A stretch of DNA of 64,000 nucleotides from Streptomyces orinoci. Its GTDB lineage: Bacteria; Actinomycetota; Actinomycetes; Streptomycetales; Streptomycetaceae. The notes beneath the pieces were generated by a model that saw only the letters and a program-made list of their open reading frames with translations, was not told the origin of the DNA and made no database searches. A program made the translations under genes and the position numbers. The stretch covers positions 124,001 through 188,000 of the forward strand of contig NZ_PHNC01000008.1 in the NCBI RefSeq assembly GCF_003121295.1, given 5' to 3'. This document shows positions 44,173 to 54,700 of this stretch, in pieces. Numbering within the stretch: position 1 is the stretch's first letter; each line of letters begins with the position of its first letter.

Positions 44173-44210
44173 CACGGGTTTTGTCCGCGGGTTTTGCCTG
44201 CGGGCTTCAT
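44172..44210 (-). other. Possible 12-codon leader frame coupled to paaA
   Basis: ATG at 44210 opens [12 protein letters not shown] and ends in a TGA that overlaps the paaA ATG as TGATG. No ribosome site precedes it, so translation is unproven. It contains two imperfect 13-base repeats (44176-44188, 44189-44201). Confidence 0.35.
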
Positions 44211-44386
44211 GGAGGGAGGAGTGCCGGGGCTGCGCCCGCAATCCCTCCGGACGGCGGCCGCCCCTGTGACGAAGGCCACGCCGGGGGCGGGGAGTGCGGG
44301 GCGGAACAGGTGTCTCTGTACGGGGTGGGCGGCGCACATCCAAGGGCGTCCGCCCTCCCACCGCAGTCGAAGGGCAAGGGCAACGC
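44173..44386. promoter_or_regulatory. Divergent promoter region between oxygenase operon and ACP operon
   Basis: About 215 bases separate the divergent paaA and ACP starts and must hold promoters for both halves of the starter pathway. I see the two GGGTTTTG repeats at 44176-44183 and 44189-44196 and an imperfect GGAGGGA/TCCCTCC inverted repeat (about 44211-44250), but no clear -35/-10 pair. Confidence 0.4.
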
Positions 44387-44626
44387 ATGAGTACCGTACG
44401 GGAGATGCTCGTCGAACTGACCGGAACGCCGGAGTTCGCCGACAGCATCGGGGACGACGCCGACCTCAGCGCCAGCGGCATCGACTCCGGCGACCTGGTG
44501 CGCCTGGTCCTGCTCATCGAGCAGCGCACCGGGGTGGAGGTCACCGCCGAGGACATGGAGCAGCTGACCACCATCGCCGACTATGAGCGCTTTGTGGCGG
44601 GCCGCGGCGGCGCGGGCGGTGCCTGA
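44387..44626 (+). CDS. Free-standing acyl carrier protein
   Basis: A 79-residue carrier protein. The phosphopantetheine serine is in [17 protein letters not shown] (about Ser 35), followed by the helix [23 protein letters not shown]. The residue after the serine is Gly rather than the usual Leu. The next gene, an acyl ligase, starts inside the stop codon (TGATG). In antimycin-type clusters a discrete ACP (AntG) holds the aminobenzoate while it is oxidised; this gene has the same partners. The PPTase two genes downstream would activate it. Confidence 0.85.
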   Translation: MSTVREMLVELTGTPEFADSIGDDADLSASGIDSGDLVRLVLLIEQRTGVEVTAEDMEQLTTIADYERFVAGRGGAGGA

Positions 44627-46113
44627 TGTGGCTGACCCAGCTGGCGGACCGCAACCGCCAGTGCTTTCCCGGCCGAACGGCCCTGGTGGACGAGCACCGC
44701 TCGGTCACCTGGGCGGAGTTCCACCGGCGGACCGTGGCGCTGGCCCGGGGCCTCGCCGGGCTGGGCATCCGCCGGGGTGACCGGGTGGCCGTCCTTTCCC
44801 TGGACCGGGTGGAGGTCATGGAGACGTACTTCGCGCTGGCCCGGCTGGGCGCGCTGTTCGTCCCGCTCAACCACAGCCTCACCCCGGCCGAGGTGACCGG
44901 GATCGTCTCCCGCACCGGCGCCGCTGCGGTGCTCGGCGAGACGGCCCTGCTGGCCCGCCACCCGGACCTGCCGGTACGGCTCCAAGTCGCCCTGGACGGC
45001 CCGGAGTTCGCCGCCCTCGGCGAGAATGCCGCCGAGGACCTCCCGGTCCTGCCGGATCTCCCCGACGACACCCCGGCCGCCATCCTGCACACCTCGGCGA
45101 CCACCGGCCGGGCCAAGGGCGTCACCGTGGACCATGCCTCCTTCCGGGCCATCGCCCTGGGCTGGCTGGCGGTGGCCCGGCCCGCCGACGGCATGGTGCT
45201 GGTCAACTGCTGCCCGCTGTACCACGGCAGCATGGTGGTCTCGCTGACCTATATGGCCGCCGGGGCCACCGTTGTGCTGATGCCCGGCTTCAAGCCGCAG
45301 ACCGCGCTGTCCGCGATCGAGACCCACCGGGCCACCCACATCTGGCTGGTCCCGCAGATGCTGCGCTTTATGCTCCAGGCCAAGTCCGCGGCGAGCACCG
45401 ACCTTTCGTCCCTGCGCGAGGTGCTCTACGGCGCCGCGCCCATGCCGGCCGCCCTCTACACCGAGGCCGCCCAGCGGCTGGGCTGCGGCTTCCGCCAGGT
45501 GTACGGGATGACGGAGGTCGGCGGCCCCTTTGTCACCCTGGGCCCCGAGGAGCACCCGGCGCCCGGGGAGGTGCCGGAGGTGATTCCCAGCGGCCGGGTC
45601 ATCCCCGGGATGTCCGTCCGGGTCCTGGACGCCCGCAACCAGGAGGCGGAGCCCGGAGCCGTGGGCGAGGTGTGTGTCCGGGGGCCGGGGGTGATGCGCG
45701 GCTACTGGAACGATGAGCGGGCCACCGCGGAGATCACCGTGGACGGCTGGATACGCACCGGCGACCTGGGGTTCCTGGACCACGAGGGGCGCATCCACCT
45801 GGTGGACCGCAGCAAGGACCTGATCATCCGGGCCGGGCAGAATGTCTACCCCTCGGAGATCGAGCGGGTGTTGTGCGCGCACCCCGGGGTGAGCGACGCG
45901 GCCGTGATCGGGGTGCCGGACGCCGACTACGGCGAGGTCCCGCTGGCCTATGTGGTGGCCGCCGGGGAACCCCAGGAGCTCGGCCAGGCCGAGCTGCTGC
46001 GCCACCTGGCCGAGCATCTGGCGCCCTACAAACGGCCCCGGCGGGTGGAGTTCATCGACCGGGTGCCCCGCAACCCGGCCGGAAAGATCGTCAAAAAGCT
46101 GCTGCGTGCCTGA
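44626..46113 (+). CDS. Acyl/aryl-AMP ligase for the ACP starter unit
   Basis: A 495-residue ANL-superfamily ligase with P-loop LHTSATTGRAKGVTVDH (about 152-168), the YGMTEVGGP adenine motif, RTGDLGFLD, and the catalytic Lys in NPAGKIVKKLL near the end. The translation is coupled to the ACP gene by a TGATG overlap, and the PPTase start lies within its end. The natural substrate is most likely anthranilate made by the kyn operon, as for AntF, which adenylates it and loads the ACP; an unusual aryl or fatty acid cannot be ruled out by sequence. Confidence 0.85.
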   Translation: MWLTQLADRNRQCFPGRTALVDEHRSVTWAEFHRRTVALARGLAGLGIRRGDRVAVLSLDRVEVMETYFALARLGALFVPLNHSLTPAEVTGIVSRTGAAAVLGETALLARHPDLPVRLQVALDGPEFAALGENAAEDLPVLPDLPDDTPAAILHTSATTGRAKGVTVDHASFRAIALGWLAVARPADGMVLVNCCPLYHGSMVVSLTYMAAGATVVLMPGFKPQTALSAIETHRATHIWLVPQMLRFMLQAKSAASTDLSSLREVLYGAAPMPAALYTEAAQRLGCGFRQVYGMTEVGGPFVTLGPEEHPAPGEVPEVIPSGRVIPGMSVRVLDARNQEAEPGAVGEVCVRGPGVMRGYWNDERATAEITVDGWIRTGDLGFLDHEGRIHLVDRSKDLIIRAGQNVYPSEIERVLCAHPGVSDAAVIGVPDADYGEVPLAYVVAAGEPQELGQAELLRHLAEHLAPYKRPRRVEFIDRVPRNPAGKIVKKLLRA

Positions 46114-46813
46114 GAGCGTGGTGGCCGCGCTCGATGCCCTGCGTCCGCTGCTGGCGGAGCAGGGCATCGCGCTCGCCCACGCCACCACCGGGGAACCGGC
46201 GGGCCCGGGTGAACGGCGGCTGGCCCAGGCGATGTTGCCGTTCCGCCGCCGTGAATTCCTGGCCGGGCGGCGGGCGTTGCGCCAGGCGCTGGCCGCCGCT
46301 GGATGCCCGGCGGGCGAGATCCTCTATGCCACCGGGCGCCGCCCGCGACTGCCCGCCGGGGCGGCCGGTTCCCTCACCCACTCCGGCGGCCTGGCCGTCG
46401 CACTGGCCGCCGGCACCCGCCGCTTTCGCGCCCTGGGCTGCGATCTGGAGCTGCGCGGGCTGCCGTTGGCGGCCGCGCACCTGGTGCTGGGCGAGGACGA
46501 ACGTGCCTGGGCGGAGGGGTCGGCGTCCGTTCTGCATGCCGCCTTCTCCGCCAAGGAGGCGGCGTTCAAGGCGTTCGGCGCCCTGCTGCCGGCGGGCCGG
46601 GCGCCCACCACGCTGCTGGGCCTGGCCGCCCGGCCCGTCCAGCACGGCTTTTTGGTGTGGCCCAGGGGACTGCCGGGGTCCGCGGTGCCGGTACGGGTGC
46701 ACCGGGCCGGCGACCATGGGGTGTTCAGCTGGGTCGCCGTCGCCGCGGCGGGGCGCCCCGGCGACGGCCTGCCGGTCAGGGCAGCCGGGCGCCGGTCCGC
46801 TCCGCCTCGGTGA
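46106..46813 (+). CDS. 4'-phosphopantetheinyl transferase (EntD/Sfp-like)
   Basis: A 235-residue PPTase that would attach the pantetheine arm to the ACP and to the PCP/ACP domains of the megasynthases. The family blocks are SLTHSGGLAVAL (about 90), GCDLELR with the Mg-binding Asp-x-Glu (about 113-117) and FSAKEAAFKAFG (about 145). The GTG at 46106 overlaps the ligase stop; there is no separate ribosome site, so translation is coupled. The 3' end overlaps the convergent thioesterase gene by 38 bases. It corresponds to AntQ of the antimycin cluster. Confidence 0.85.
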   Translation: MPESVVAALDALRPLLAEQGIALAHATTGEPAGPGERRLAQAMLPFRRREFLAGRRALRQALAAAGCPAGEILYATGRRPRLPAGAAGSLTHSGGLAVALAAGTRRFRALGCDLELRGLPLAAAHLVLGEDERAWAEGSASVLHAAFSAKEAAFKAFGALLPAGRAPTTLLGLAARPVQHGFLVWPRGLPGSAVPVRVHRAGDHGVFSWVAVAAAGRPGDGLPVRAAGRRSAPPR

Positions 46814-47543
46814 CCGCCTCGACGATGCGCCCCACCAGCGCCGCCGGGTCCGCCAGGAAGTAGAAGTGGTCGCCCGGCAGGACATGGCAGCCCAGATAGC
46901 GTGTGGTGCAGGCCGCCCAGGTGGCCATCAGGTCCGCGGGCCCATTGGGGTCGGCGTCCGCGGCGAAGGCGGTCAGCGGCACCGGGAGCGGCCCGGTGCC
47001 GGAGCGGGGCCGCCAGCACTCGGCCAGGCGCAGATCGGAGCGGATGGCCGGCTCGATCATCGCCCAGAGCTCCGGGTCCTCCAGCACCTCCCGTGGGGTG
47101 CCGCCCATCGCCAGTACCGCCTCCCGCAGTTGGGCCGCGGGCAGGTCATGGCGGGTGGTGGCACGCGGATGGTGCTCCGGCGGGCTGATGGCGGAGACGC
47201 CCAGCCAGCGGGGCAGCGGCAGGCCGTGGTCGTTGAGGGCCTGGGTGAGCTCATAGGCGACGATGGCGCCCATGCTGTGCCCGAAGAGCGCGTAGGGCTC
47301 GTCGGTGTACGGGCGGAGGTCGTCGAGGAAGACCCGCGCCAGACCGGCGGCCGTCTCCGCCAGGGGGCCGGGCCGGGCGCCCCGCCCCGGGGCCTCGATC
47401 AGACAGAGCTCCCAGTCCGCGGGCAGCAGACTGGCCCAGGGGCGGAAGGGGATGTGCGAGCCGCCCGCGTGGTGCAGCACGAACAGCCGCAGGGCCGGGC
47501 GGGCAACGGGCCGGGGACGGATGATCAGGTCGGTGGTGCTCAC
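46776..47543 (-). CDS. Type II thioesterase
   Basis: A 255-residue alpha/beta-hydrolase thioesterase that removes wrong or stalled acyl groups from carrier domains. The catalytic Ser is in LFGHSMGAIVAYEL (about 90), the Asp in AFAADADPNGPA (about 195) and the His in LPGDHFYFL (about 225); HHAGGSHIPFRPW gives the oxyanion region. The GTG start overlaps the stop of the upstream SDR gene (GTGA). It is the last gene of the reverse-strand biosynthetic operon and overlaps the convergent PPTase gene at its end. Confidence 0.9.
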   Translation of the reverse strand: MSTTDLIIRPRPVARPALRLFVLHHAGGSHIPFRPWASLLPADWELCLIEAPGRGARPGPLAETAAGLARVFLDDLRPYTDEPYALFGHSMGAIVAYELTQALNDHGLPLPRWLGVSAISPPEHHPRATTRHDLPAAQLREAVLAMGGTPREVLEDPELWAMIEPAIRSDLRLAECWRPRSGTGPLPVPLTAFAADADPNGPADLMATWAACTTRYLGCHVLPGDHFYFLADPAALVGRIVEAVTEAERTGARLP

Positions 47544-48568
47544 TGCGGCTGCTTTCCCTCTTCCTTCGACCAGGCTTCCAGGACGCTCAGTTCGGCCTGT
47601 CTGGTCAGGGCCGGGGCGGGCTGGTCGGGCCGCTGGGGGACGTCCGCCAGGGGCTCCAGCCACCGCCAGGTGTCGGCGGCGGTCTCCCCGGCCGGCCGGC
47701 ACACCAGCCCCGCCGCCCGGGCCCGCTCGGTGGAGAAGCCCCACACCGAGCGCTCCGGGCTCGCGCCCGGCGCCCACAACGGCAGGTCCAGCCACGGCCG
47801 TACGCCCCGGGCGAGCAGGAACTCGTCCGGAACCCACACCGGTTGGGGGCCGCCGGCCGCCGCCGCGCAGGCCGCCAGCCAGGCACCGTAGTCCAGGCCG
47901 CGCGGCCCGGCCACATTCCAGGCGCCGCCCTCGGTGCCCCGGGCCGCCAGCGCCAGGGCGAACCGGGCCAGATCCCGGGCGTCCACCAGCGGCAGCGGGG
48001 CATCGGGACGGCCGGGCGCCAGCACCGGCCCGCCCCCGGCGAACCGGCGCAGCCAGTAGGCGCTCAGCCCGGTGTCCTCGTACGGGCCGACGACCGCGCC
48101 GGGGCGCAGCAGGTGCACCCTGCCGGTGAAGAGCTCTTCGACGGCGCGCTCACAGCCCGCCTTGAGCATGCCGTAGTGCCCGGCGTCGGGGCCCGCGTCG
48201 GCGGGGCAGGGGTGCAGCGGCGCGGTCTCATCGCCGTCCAGCGGATCGAAGGGCCCCTTGCGCAGATAGGCGGCGACGCTGGAGACAAAGAGATAGGTGC
48301 CGGCGTGCCCGGACAGCGCGGCGGCCGAGGCGCCGACGACCCGGGGGACATAGCCGCAGGTGTCCACCACGGCGTCCCAGTGCCGGTCCGCGACCAGGGC
48401 GGCCAGATCGGCCGCCGCGGTGCGGTCACCGCGCACCGCCTCCACACCGGGGACATCCGCCCCGGTGCGGCCGCGGTTGAAGGTGGTGACGGTGTGTCCG
48501 GCGGCGAGCGCCTCGGTGGCGAGGGCACGGCCCACAAAGGCCGTACCGCCGATGATCAGGAGTTTCAT
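47540..48568 (-). CDS. NAD-dependent epimerase/reductase-like SDR protein
   Basis: A 342-residue extended short-chain dehydrogenase. The dinucleotide motif is LLIIGGTAFVGRALA (residues 3-17), the catalytic pair is in HYGMLKAGCERAVEE (YxxxK), and LRPGAVVGPYEDTG follows as in atypical CSP41-like SDRs. It sits between the MbtH and thioesterase genes in an operon where all genes overlap by four bases, so it acts in product assembly. The PKS module upstream has no ketoreductase, so this protein is a candidate for reducing the beta-keto group after or during assembly. Isomerase activity is the alternative. Confidence 0.75.
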   Translation of the reverse strand: MKLLIIGGTAFVGRALATEALAAGHTVTTFNRGRTGADVPGVEAVRGDRTAAADLAALVADRHWDAVVDTCGYVPRVVGASAAALSGHAGTYLFVSSVAAYLRKGPFDPLDGDETAPLHPCPADAGPDAGHYGMLKAGCERAVEELFTGRVHLLRPGAVVGPYEDTGLSAYWLRRFAGGGPVLAPGRPDAPLPLVDARDLARFALALAARGTEGGAWNVAGPRGLDYGAWLAACAAAAGGPQPVWVPDEFLLARGVRPWLDLPLWAPGASPERSVWGFSTERARAAGLVCRPAGETAADTWRWLEPLADVPQRPDQPAPALTRQAELSVLEAWSKEEGKQPQ

Positions 48569-48762
48569 GCCACGGCCTCCGGGGCGGGCTGGGAGTGGGA
48601 TGCGATATGGCGCAGACACGCGGCACGCCCGGCCGGGCCGTGCACGGTGCGCCAGCCCGCCGGTACGGGGACGAAGTCCGGCCAAAGGCAGTGCTGGCCA
48701 TGGTCGTTGACCAGAGCGCGGAAGCTCAGGTTCTCGTTGTCGAAGGGACTGGTGGATGTCAC
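48565..48762 (-). CDS. mbtH: MbtH-like protein
   Basis: A 65-residue MbtH family protein, recognised by the start [20 protein letters not shown], then [11 protein letters not shown] and the closing RAACLRHI. These small proteins bind adenylation domains and keep them soluble and active. The GTG at 48762 overlaps the end of the terminal NRPS gene (GTGA), and its stop overlaps the SDR start, so it is made in step with the NRPS it serves. No signal peptide. Confidence 0.92.
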   Translation of the reverse strand: MTSTSPFDNENLSFRALVNDHGQHCLWPDFVPVPAGWRTVHGPAGRAACLRHIASHSQPAPEAVA

Positions 48763-51700
48763 GCGGGGGTTCCTTCCAGGGGTTGCGTGCGTTCCATGGG
48801 GACGAGCCGGGCGTTGAGCGCCCGGGCGATCCGGGGGAGGTGCTCCGGGCGCAGGATCTCCTGGTGGACGCAGTCCAGGAGGTGATCGGTCACGGTGCCG
48901 GTCAGATACGGGCGCCAGCGCTCCGCCGGGGGCGGGGCGTCCGCGGGGTGGCTGCGGCGGGCCGTGAAGGTGAGCAGGTCTCCGTCGAAGCGGCCGGGCG
49001 TATGGCCCACCACCAGGCCGGTGTTGTGCCGCATCACATCCACCATGCGCCCCAGCGTGGCCTCGTCGATGCCTGCCAGCGCGCTTCCGCTGCCGCGCAG
49101 CGCCGCCACGGCGGCGGCCCGGTCCACGGGGCCTTCCGCCGGTGCCACCCCGGCCCCGTCCAGCAGCAGACCGAGCAGAATGCCCTCCAGCTCGCCGGGG
49201 TCGGGCAGGGCCGCCAGGTCGTCCGTACGGAGCGGGAACGCGTCCAGTACGGCCAGCAGCCGGACCTCCTCGCCCGCCCTCTGCAGGCGCCCGGCCACCG
49301 CATGGGCGACAAAGCCGCCCAGCGACCAGCCCAGCAGGGCGTAGGGCCCGCCCGGGTGCAGGGTGCGCAGCCGGCGGGCGTAGTCGTCGGCCATCTCCTC
49401 GATGGTGGCGGGCATCCGCGCCGGGTCGGTGAGCCCGCGGGCCTGGATGCCATGGACCGGGATCCGCGGGTCCAGGTGGGCGAGCAGCGGGGCGAACGGC
49501 CAGGAGATGCCGCCGCCGGGGTGGAAGCAGAACAGTGGCGGGGCTTCGCCGCCGGTGCGCAGCGGCAGATGGGGGGCGAAGGGGTCCGCGGCCGGGCCGG
49601 AGCCGTCCAGATGGGCGGCGAGGGCGGCGACGGTGGGGTGCTCGAAGAGCGCGGCCACGCCGACCTCCCGGCCCAGAGCGGTGCGCATCCGGCTGACCAG
49701 CCGGGTGGCCAGCAGCGAACGCCCGCCCAGGTCGAAGAAGTTGTCCTGCCGGCCCACCCGGTCCACGTCCAGTACCTCGCACCACAGCCCGGCCAGCGCC
49801 CGTTCGGTGCCGGGGCGCGGGGGCTCGTCCCGCCGCCCGTCGGGGGCCGGGGCCCCGGCACTGCGGCGGAGCCGGTCCCGGTCGGGGGTGCCCTCCGGGG
49901 TGAGCGGCAGCTCCGTCACGGGGATCCGGTCGCACGGGACGGGGGTGCCGAAGGCGTCCGCCGGGCCGTCGCCCGTACCGCGCCCCGGCCCGGCCGGCAC
50001 CAGATGGGCCGTCAGGCGCCGCAACGGGTGGGCGGCGCCGATGAGTTGGGAGCCCACCCAGGGCATGGTGCCGTCCAGGCCCACCAGCACATACGGTGCG
50101 CCGTGCCGCAGGGCGACGTCCAGCGAGCGCACCGCCTCCCGGGGACCGAGCGAGAGATAACCACGGGCCCGGGTCAGCGGTTTGAGGGCGTAGCCACGGC
50201 TCATGCCCCGCTCGTCCCACATGCTCCAGGCGATGCTGACGGCAGGCAGTCCGGCCGCCCTGCGGCCCGCGGTAAGGGCGTCCAGACGGGCGTTGGCGGC
50301 CGAGTAGGCGGCGGCGCCCGCGCCACCGAAGTGGCCGTTGACCGAGGAGTAGGCGACAAACAGGGTGCCGGGCCGGTCCGCCAGCTCCGCCAGCAGGTGC
50401 GCGGCGCCGGTGGTCTTGGCGGCCAGCACCCGCCCCCAGTGCCCGGAATCCGCCTCGGCCAGCGGGAGTTCCTCCAGGACCCCGGCCAGGTGCAGTACCC
50501 CGTCGAGCGCTCCGCCGTGTTCCTCGCCCGCCTGCCGCAGCACCCGCCGGACGGCCGCCCGGTCGGTGACATCGGCGGCCAAGTACCGTACGTCGCCCAG
50601 GGCTTGCAGCTCCCGCAGCGATGCCGCACGCTCCGGGTCGTCCTCCGGGCGGGTACGGCCGACCAGGGTGACGGCCGCCCCGTACCCGGTGAGCAGATGC
50701 CGGGCGGTGTCCACCGCCAGCCCGCCCAGGCCGCCGGTGAGCAGATAGTGACCCCCGGTGCGCAGCACCGACTCCCCTTCCGGGGAGGCGAGTTGCTCCA
50801 GGCGCAGCACCTGGCGTACGCCGTCCCGGTAGGCGATGTCCTGGTCGGTGACCGGCGCGCTGCACTCCGCCCACAGCAGCCGGGCGGTCCGCTCCGGGGC
50901 CTGCTCCGGGACGGCGTCGATCCACCGGCCGGTCAGCCAGGGCAGTTCCTGTACGGCGCTCTTGAGCACCGGCACGGCGGCGGCCCGTGCCGGGTCCGGG
51001 GCCGTGCCCAGTCCGGCCCGTCCGCCGGTGGCCACCACATCGAGCACCAGCGGGCGGCCGCCGTCCGCGCGGGCCGCGGACTGCGCCCGCAGCAGCGAGG
51101 TCAGTTCGGTGAGCGGCTCCGGCGGCTGCCCGGGGCTGCCCAAAAGCCGCATATCCACGATGCGGTCGGCGTTCTCCAGGGCCTCGTCCTCCAGCGCCTC
51201 GCCCCCGGCCGGGTGCCGGTCCAGCACCGTGCACCGGCCGCCCGCGGCGCGGACCAGCGCGGCGAAGGCGCCCGCCACGGCGCCGCCCCGGTCCGCCAGC
51301 ACCACGGTATGGGCGCGGTCCGTCACGGCGGCCGGGGTGCGCGGAAGCTCCGCGGGCCGCCACACCGGGCGGTGGAACCAGTTGCCGAGGGTGCGCTCAT
51401 TGCCCAGCAGCAGGTCCGTACGGCGCACCGCCTCGTCGAACCGGCCCTCGGCCAGGGCCTGTTGGAGGGCGGTGCGCTGGATCTTGCCGATCTCCGTCTT
51501 GGGGATGTCGGCGGGGTCCACCAGCAGCACCAGCGAGGGCGCGGTGCCCGTTCCCCGGGTGACCTGGCCGATGATGTCCAGGGCGAGCCGCCGCCGGTCG
51601 GCGCCGGGCTGCGGGCAGCAGAAGACGGCCAGCCGGTCGGTGGTGTCGCCGGGGAAGCGGGCCGCGACGGCGGCGGTGAAGGACCGCTCCACCGCCGTGT

Positions 51701-54700
51701 TGTCCTCCACCAGCGCCTCCACCTCATGGGCGGGCAGATTGGCGCCGTTGACGATGATGACGTCCTTGCCGCGCCCGGCCAGATAGAGCTCGCCGTCGCG
51801 CAGGAAGGCCAGGTCGCCGGTGTCGAACCAGCCGTCCTCGGTGAAGGACTCGGCGTTCTTCTCCGGGTTGTCGTGGTAGCCGTCGGTGACCGCGGCGCCG
51901 CGCACCTGGAGCCGGCCGGTGCCGCCCTCCGGCAGCGGCCGGCCGTCCTCGCCGGTCACCCGGATCGCGAAGCCGGGCAGCGGGCGGCCGCAGCTGACGA
52001 AGGTGTCCTCGTCGCTGCTGTCGGCAAGGGTCAGCGCCTTGCTGGCCTCGCAGGAGCAGGTCTCCGACATGCCCCAGGCCGCGTGTACGGCGGTGCCGGG
52101 CAGGCCATGGGGGGCCAGCGCGCTCAGGAAGCGGCGCACCACCCGGGGCACCACGGCCTCCCCGCCGTTGAGGGCCAGCCGCAGACAGGACAGGTCCCAG
52201 CCGCGGGCCGGTTCCTCCGCCAGCCGCTCGCCCACCAGGCCATAGGCGAAGTTGGGGGCCCAGGTGGTGGTGGCCCGGTAGCGGTCGATGGCGTCCAGCC
52301 AGCGCAGCGGGTCCTCCAGAACCCAGCCGGGGGGCGCGATGACCTGTGAGGCCCCGGCGACCAGGTCCCGCATATGCGTCATGATCACGCCGCCGACGTG
52401 GTCCAGCGGCATCCAGTTGAAGGACCGGTCGGCCGGGGTGATCCCATGCTGCTGATGCACCGCGGCGACCTGGGTGAGGATATTGCGGTGCCGCTGCTCC
52501 ACGGCCTTGGGGCGGCCGGTGCTGCCGGAGGTGAGCAGCAGCAGGACGAGGTCGTCGGGGGACGGCTGGTGCCAGTTCAAGTCCGGATCCCCGGACAGCA
52601 GTTCGTCGATCGCGGCCACCCGGGGGGCGGGCCCCCCGCCCCGGGAGAGCAGGCCGGTGATGCCCGCCCCGGCGGCCGCCGGGGCCAGGACCCAGGGCTC
52701 GCCCAGCGTCCGCCAGGCGTCGGCGAGGCGGGTGGCCTGGGCGCTGTCCACCGCATAGCCGCCGGGCGGGGCGGCGAGCGGGACGGCGGCGAAACCGCCG
52801 ATCACACAGGCCCAGAAGCCGGACACATAGTCCCGGGTGCCGGGCAGTTGCAGGATCACCTTGTCGCCGGGCCGGGCGCCCAGCCGGCGCAGCCCGCCCA
52901 GCACCCGGGAGGCGTCCTCGGCGAGCCGGGCATAGCTCTGCCGGTCCTCCGAACCATCGGCCCCCAGGTGGAGCAGGTCCCCGTCACCGGCGGCGGTACG
53001 GCGCAGCGCGGCCGCGAGATCGGGCACCTCCAGCGCGCGCAGCGCGGGCCCGGTGCTCAGCGAAAGCGGACGCGCCGGGTCGCCGGCCGGTTCCCCGGCC
53101 ACTGCCGGGGCGGCGTCCGGCGCGGCGGTCCCGCCCGCCGCCACCCCCGTGCCGAGGTGCAGCCGCTCCGGCGCGGGCGGCGCGGCGGGGGAGACCACCA
53201 CCGCGACCCGCCCGGCCGCCGCCTCGCCGCTCTCCACCAGGTGCCGCTCCCAGGCGGCGGCCAGCTCCTCGTCCAGCACCGGCAGCCGGCGCAGGGCGGC
53301 GAGATCCACCGCCCCGTCGCCGGTGCGCGGCAGCACGGAGACGGGCACCATGCGCACCGGCGGCGCCCCCACGGGCAGCGCCTCGCCCGCGGCCACCGCC
53401 GGCCGGGCCGGGTCCAGCTCGCCGGACGGAACCACATAGGCCATTGCCGCCAGTTCACCGGCCAGGGTGCGGCGGAACTCGACATGGCACTCGCGCACCG
53501 CCTCCAGCCCCAGCAACGCCCGTTCCACACAGGCGGGTTCCACCCACTGCCCGCCCAGCACCGCACCCTCGCCGCCGTCCCCGACGGTGAACCCCCCACC
53601 GGGAACGGCGGCTCCGCCACGGCCCACCGGGTGCAGCAACACCCCCGCCTCGAACGGATCCTTGCACTCCGGCAACCCGGCGACCCGGCCATGCCCCGGC
53701 GCCGCCCACAACTCCCCGGACACGCCCCAGGGGGCGGCCCCGCGGCTCTCGTTCAGCACACACAGCGGCACCAGCGGCGCGAACTCCGCCCGCCCCGCGG
53801 CGGCCAGCGCGTACGGACCGAGCCCGGGCGCCAGCGCGACCCGCTGGTGCGCGGCCGTTGCCACGGGGGAGGGCGGGGCAAGCACAACGGTCCGGCCAAT
53901 GGCCGTTCCCGCGACGCCGGCGGGCAACGGCGCCGCGCCGTCCGCCGGCGTGTCCGCCGTGAGAGTGACGGGCGCCTGTCCACCCCCCAGCAGCAGCCCG
54001 GCGCCCGCCGTCAAAGCCGCCAGGGCGCCCCGGACGAAGGCCGGGGAACCGGGCGGTGCCATAAGGGCCGTTGGGGTGCCGGGTGCGAGATCCGCCGCCT
54101 CGGCCAGCAGGGTGGTCTGGGCGGCCAGGGCGGTGGCGTCCACCGTCAGGGGGCCGTGGTCGGACCACTCGATCAGGGTGCCCGCCCGGGACGGCGGCTC
54201 CTCGGTGGCCGCCGGCTCCGGGCCGGTGAGGGGGATGCGGGGCGCGCCCCATGCCCCGTCCGCGTCCGTCAGTACCGCGTGGGCGCCGGAGCGGCGGATC
54301 AGGTCGCGATTGCGGGCCGGGGGATCGGCCGGGTCCAGGGGGACGACGGCAGCGCCGGTGCGCAGGGACGCCAGCAGGGCGGTCACACCGGCCGCGTCCG
54401 GTCCGGCGGCGAGGGCCAGCCGGCTGCCGGGGCCCACACCGGCGGCGGCCAGCCGCGCGGCCAGAGCGGCGGAATGGTCGCTCAACTGCCGCCACGAAAG
54501 GGAGGTTTGCGGGTCGGTGACGGCGGCATCGGAGGGGCGTTCGGCGGCGAGGGCCGCCAGGCGGTCCGCCAGTGGCCGGGGTTCGGGGCGGGCGGCCAGC
54601 CGGAGGCGCTCGGTCAGCGCCGTGCGCTCCTCGCCGGTGAGCATCTCCAGGGCGTTGACGGGCAGTTGGGGTGCGGCCATGGCCGACTCCAGGAGCCGGA

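Noticed and set aside
44626..46113. Ligase as PaaK phenylacetate-CoA ligase
   Set aside because: It starts inside the stop of an ACP gene and ends in a PPTase gene, so a carrier-loading role is much more likely; the sequence also lacks the typical PaaK layout.
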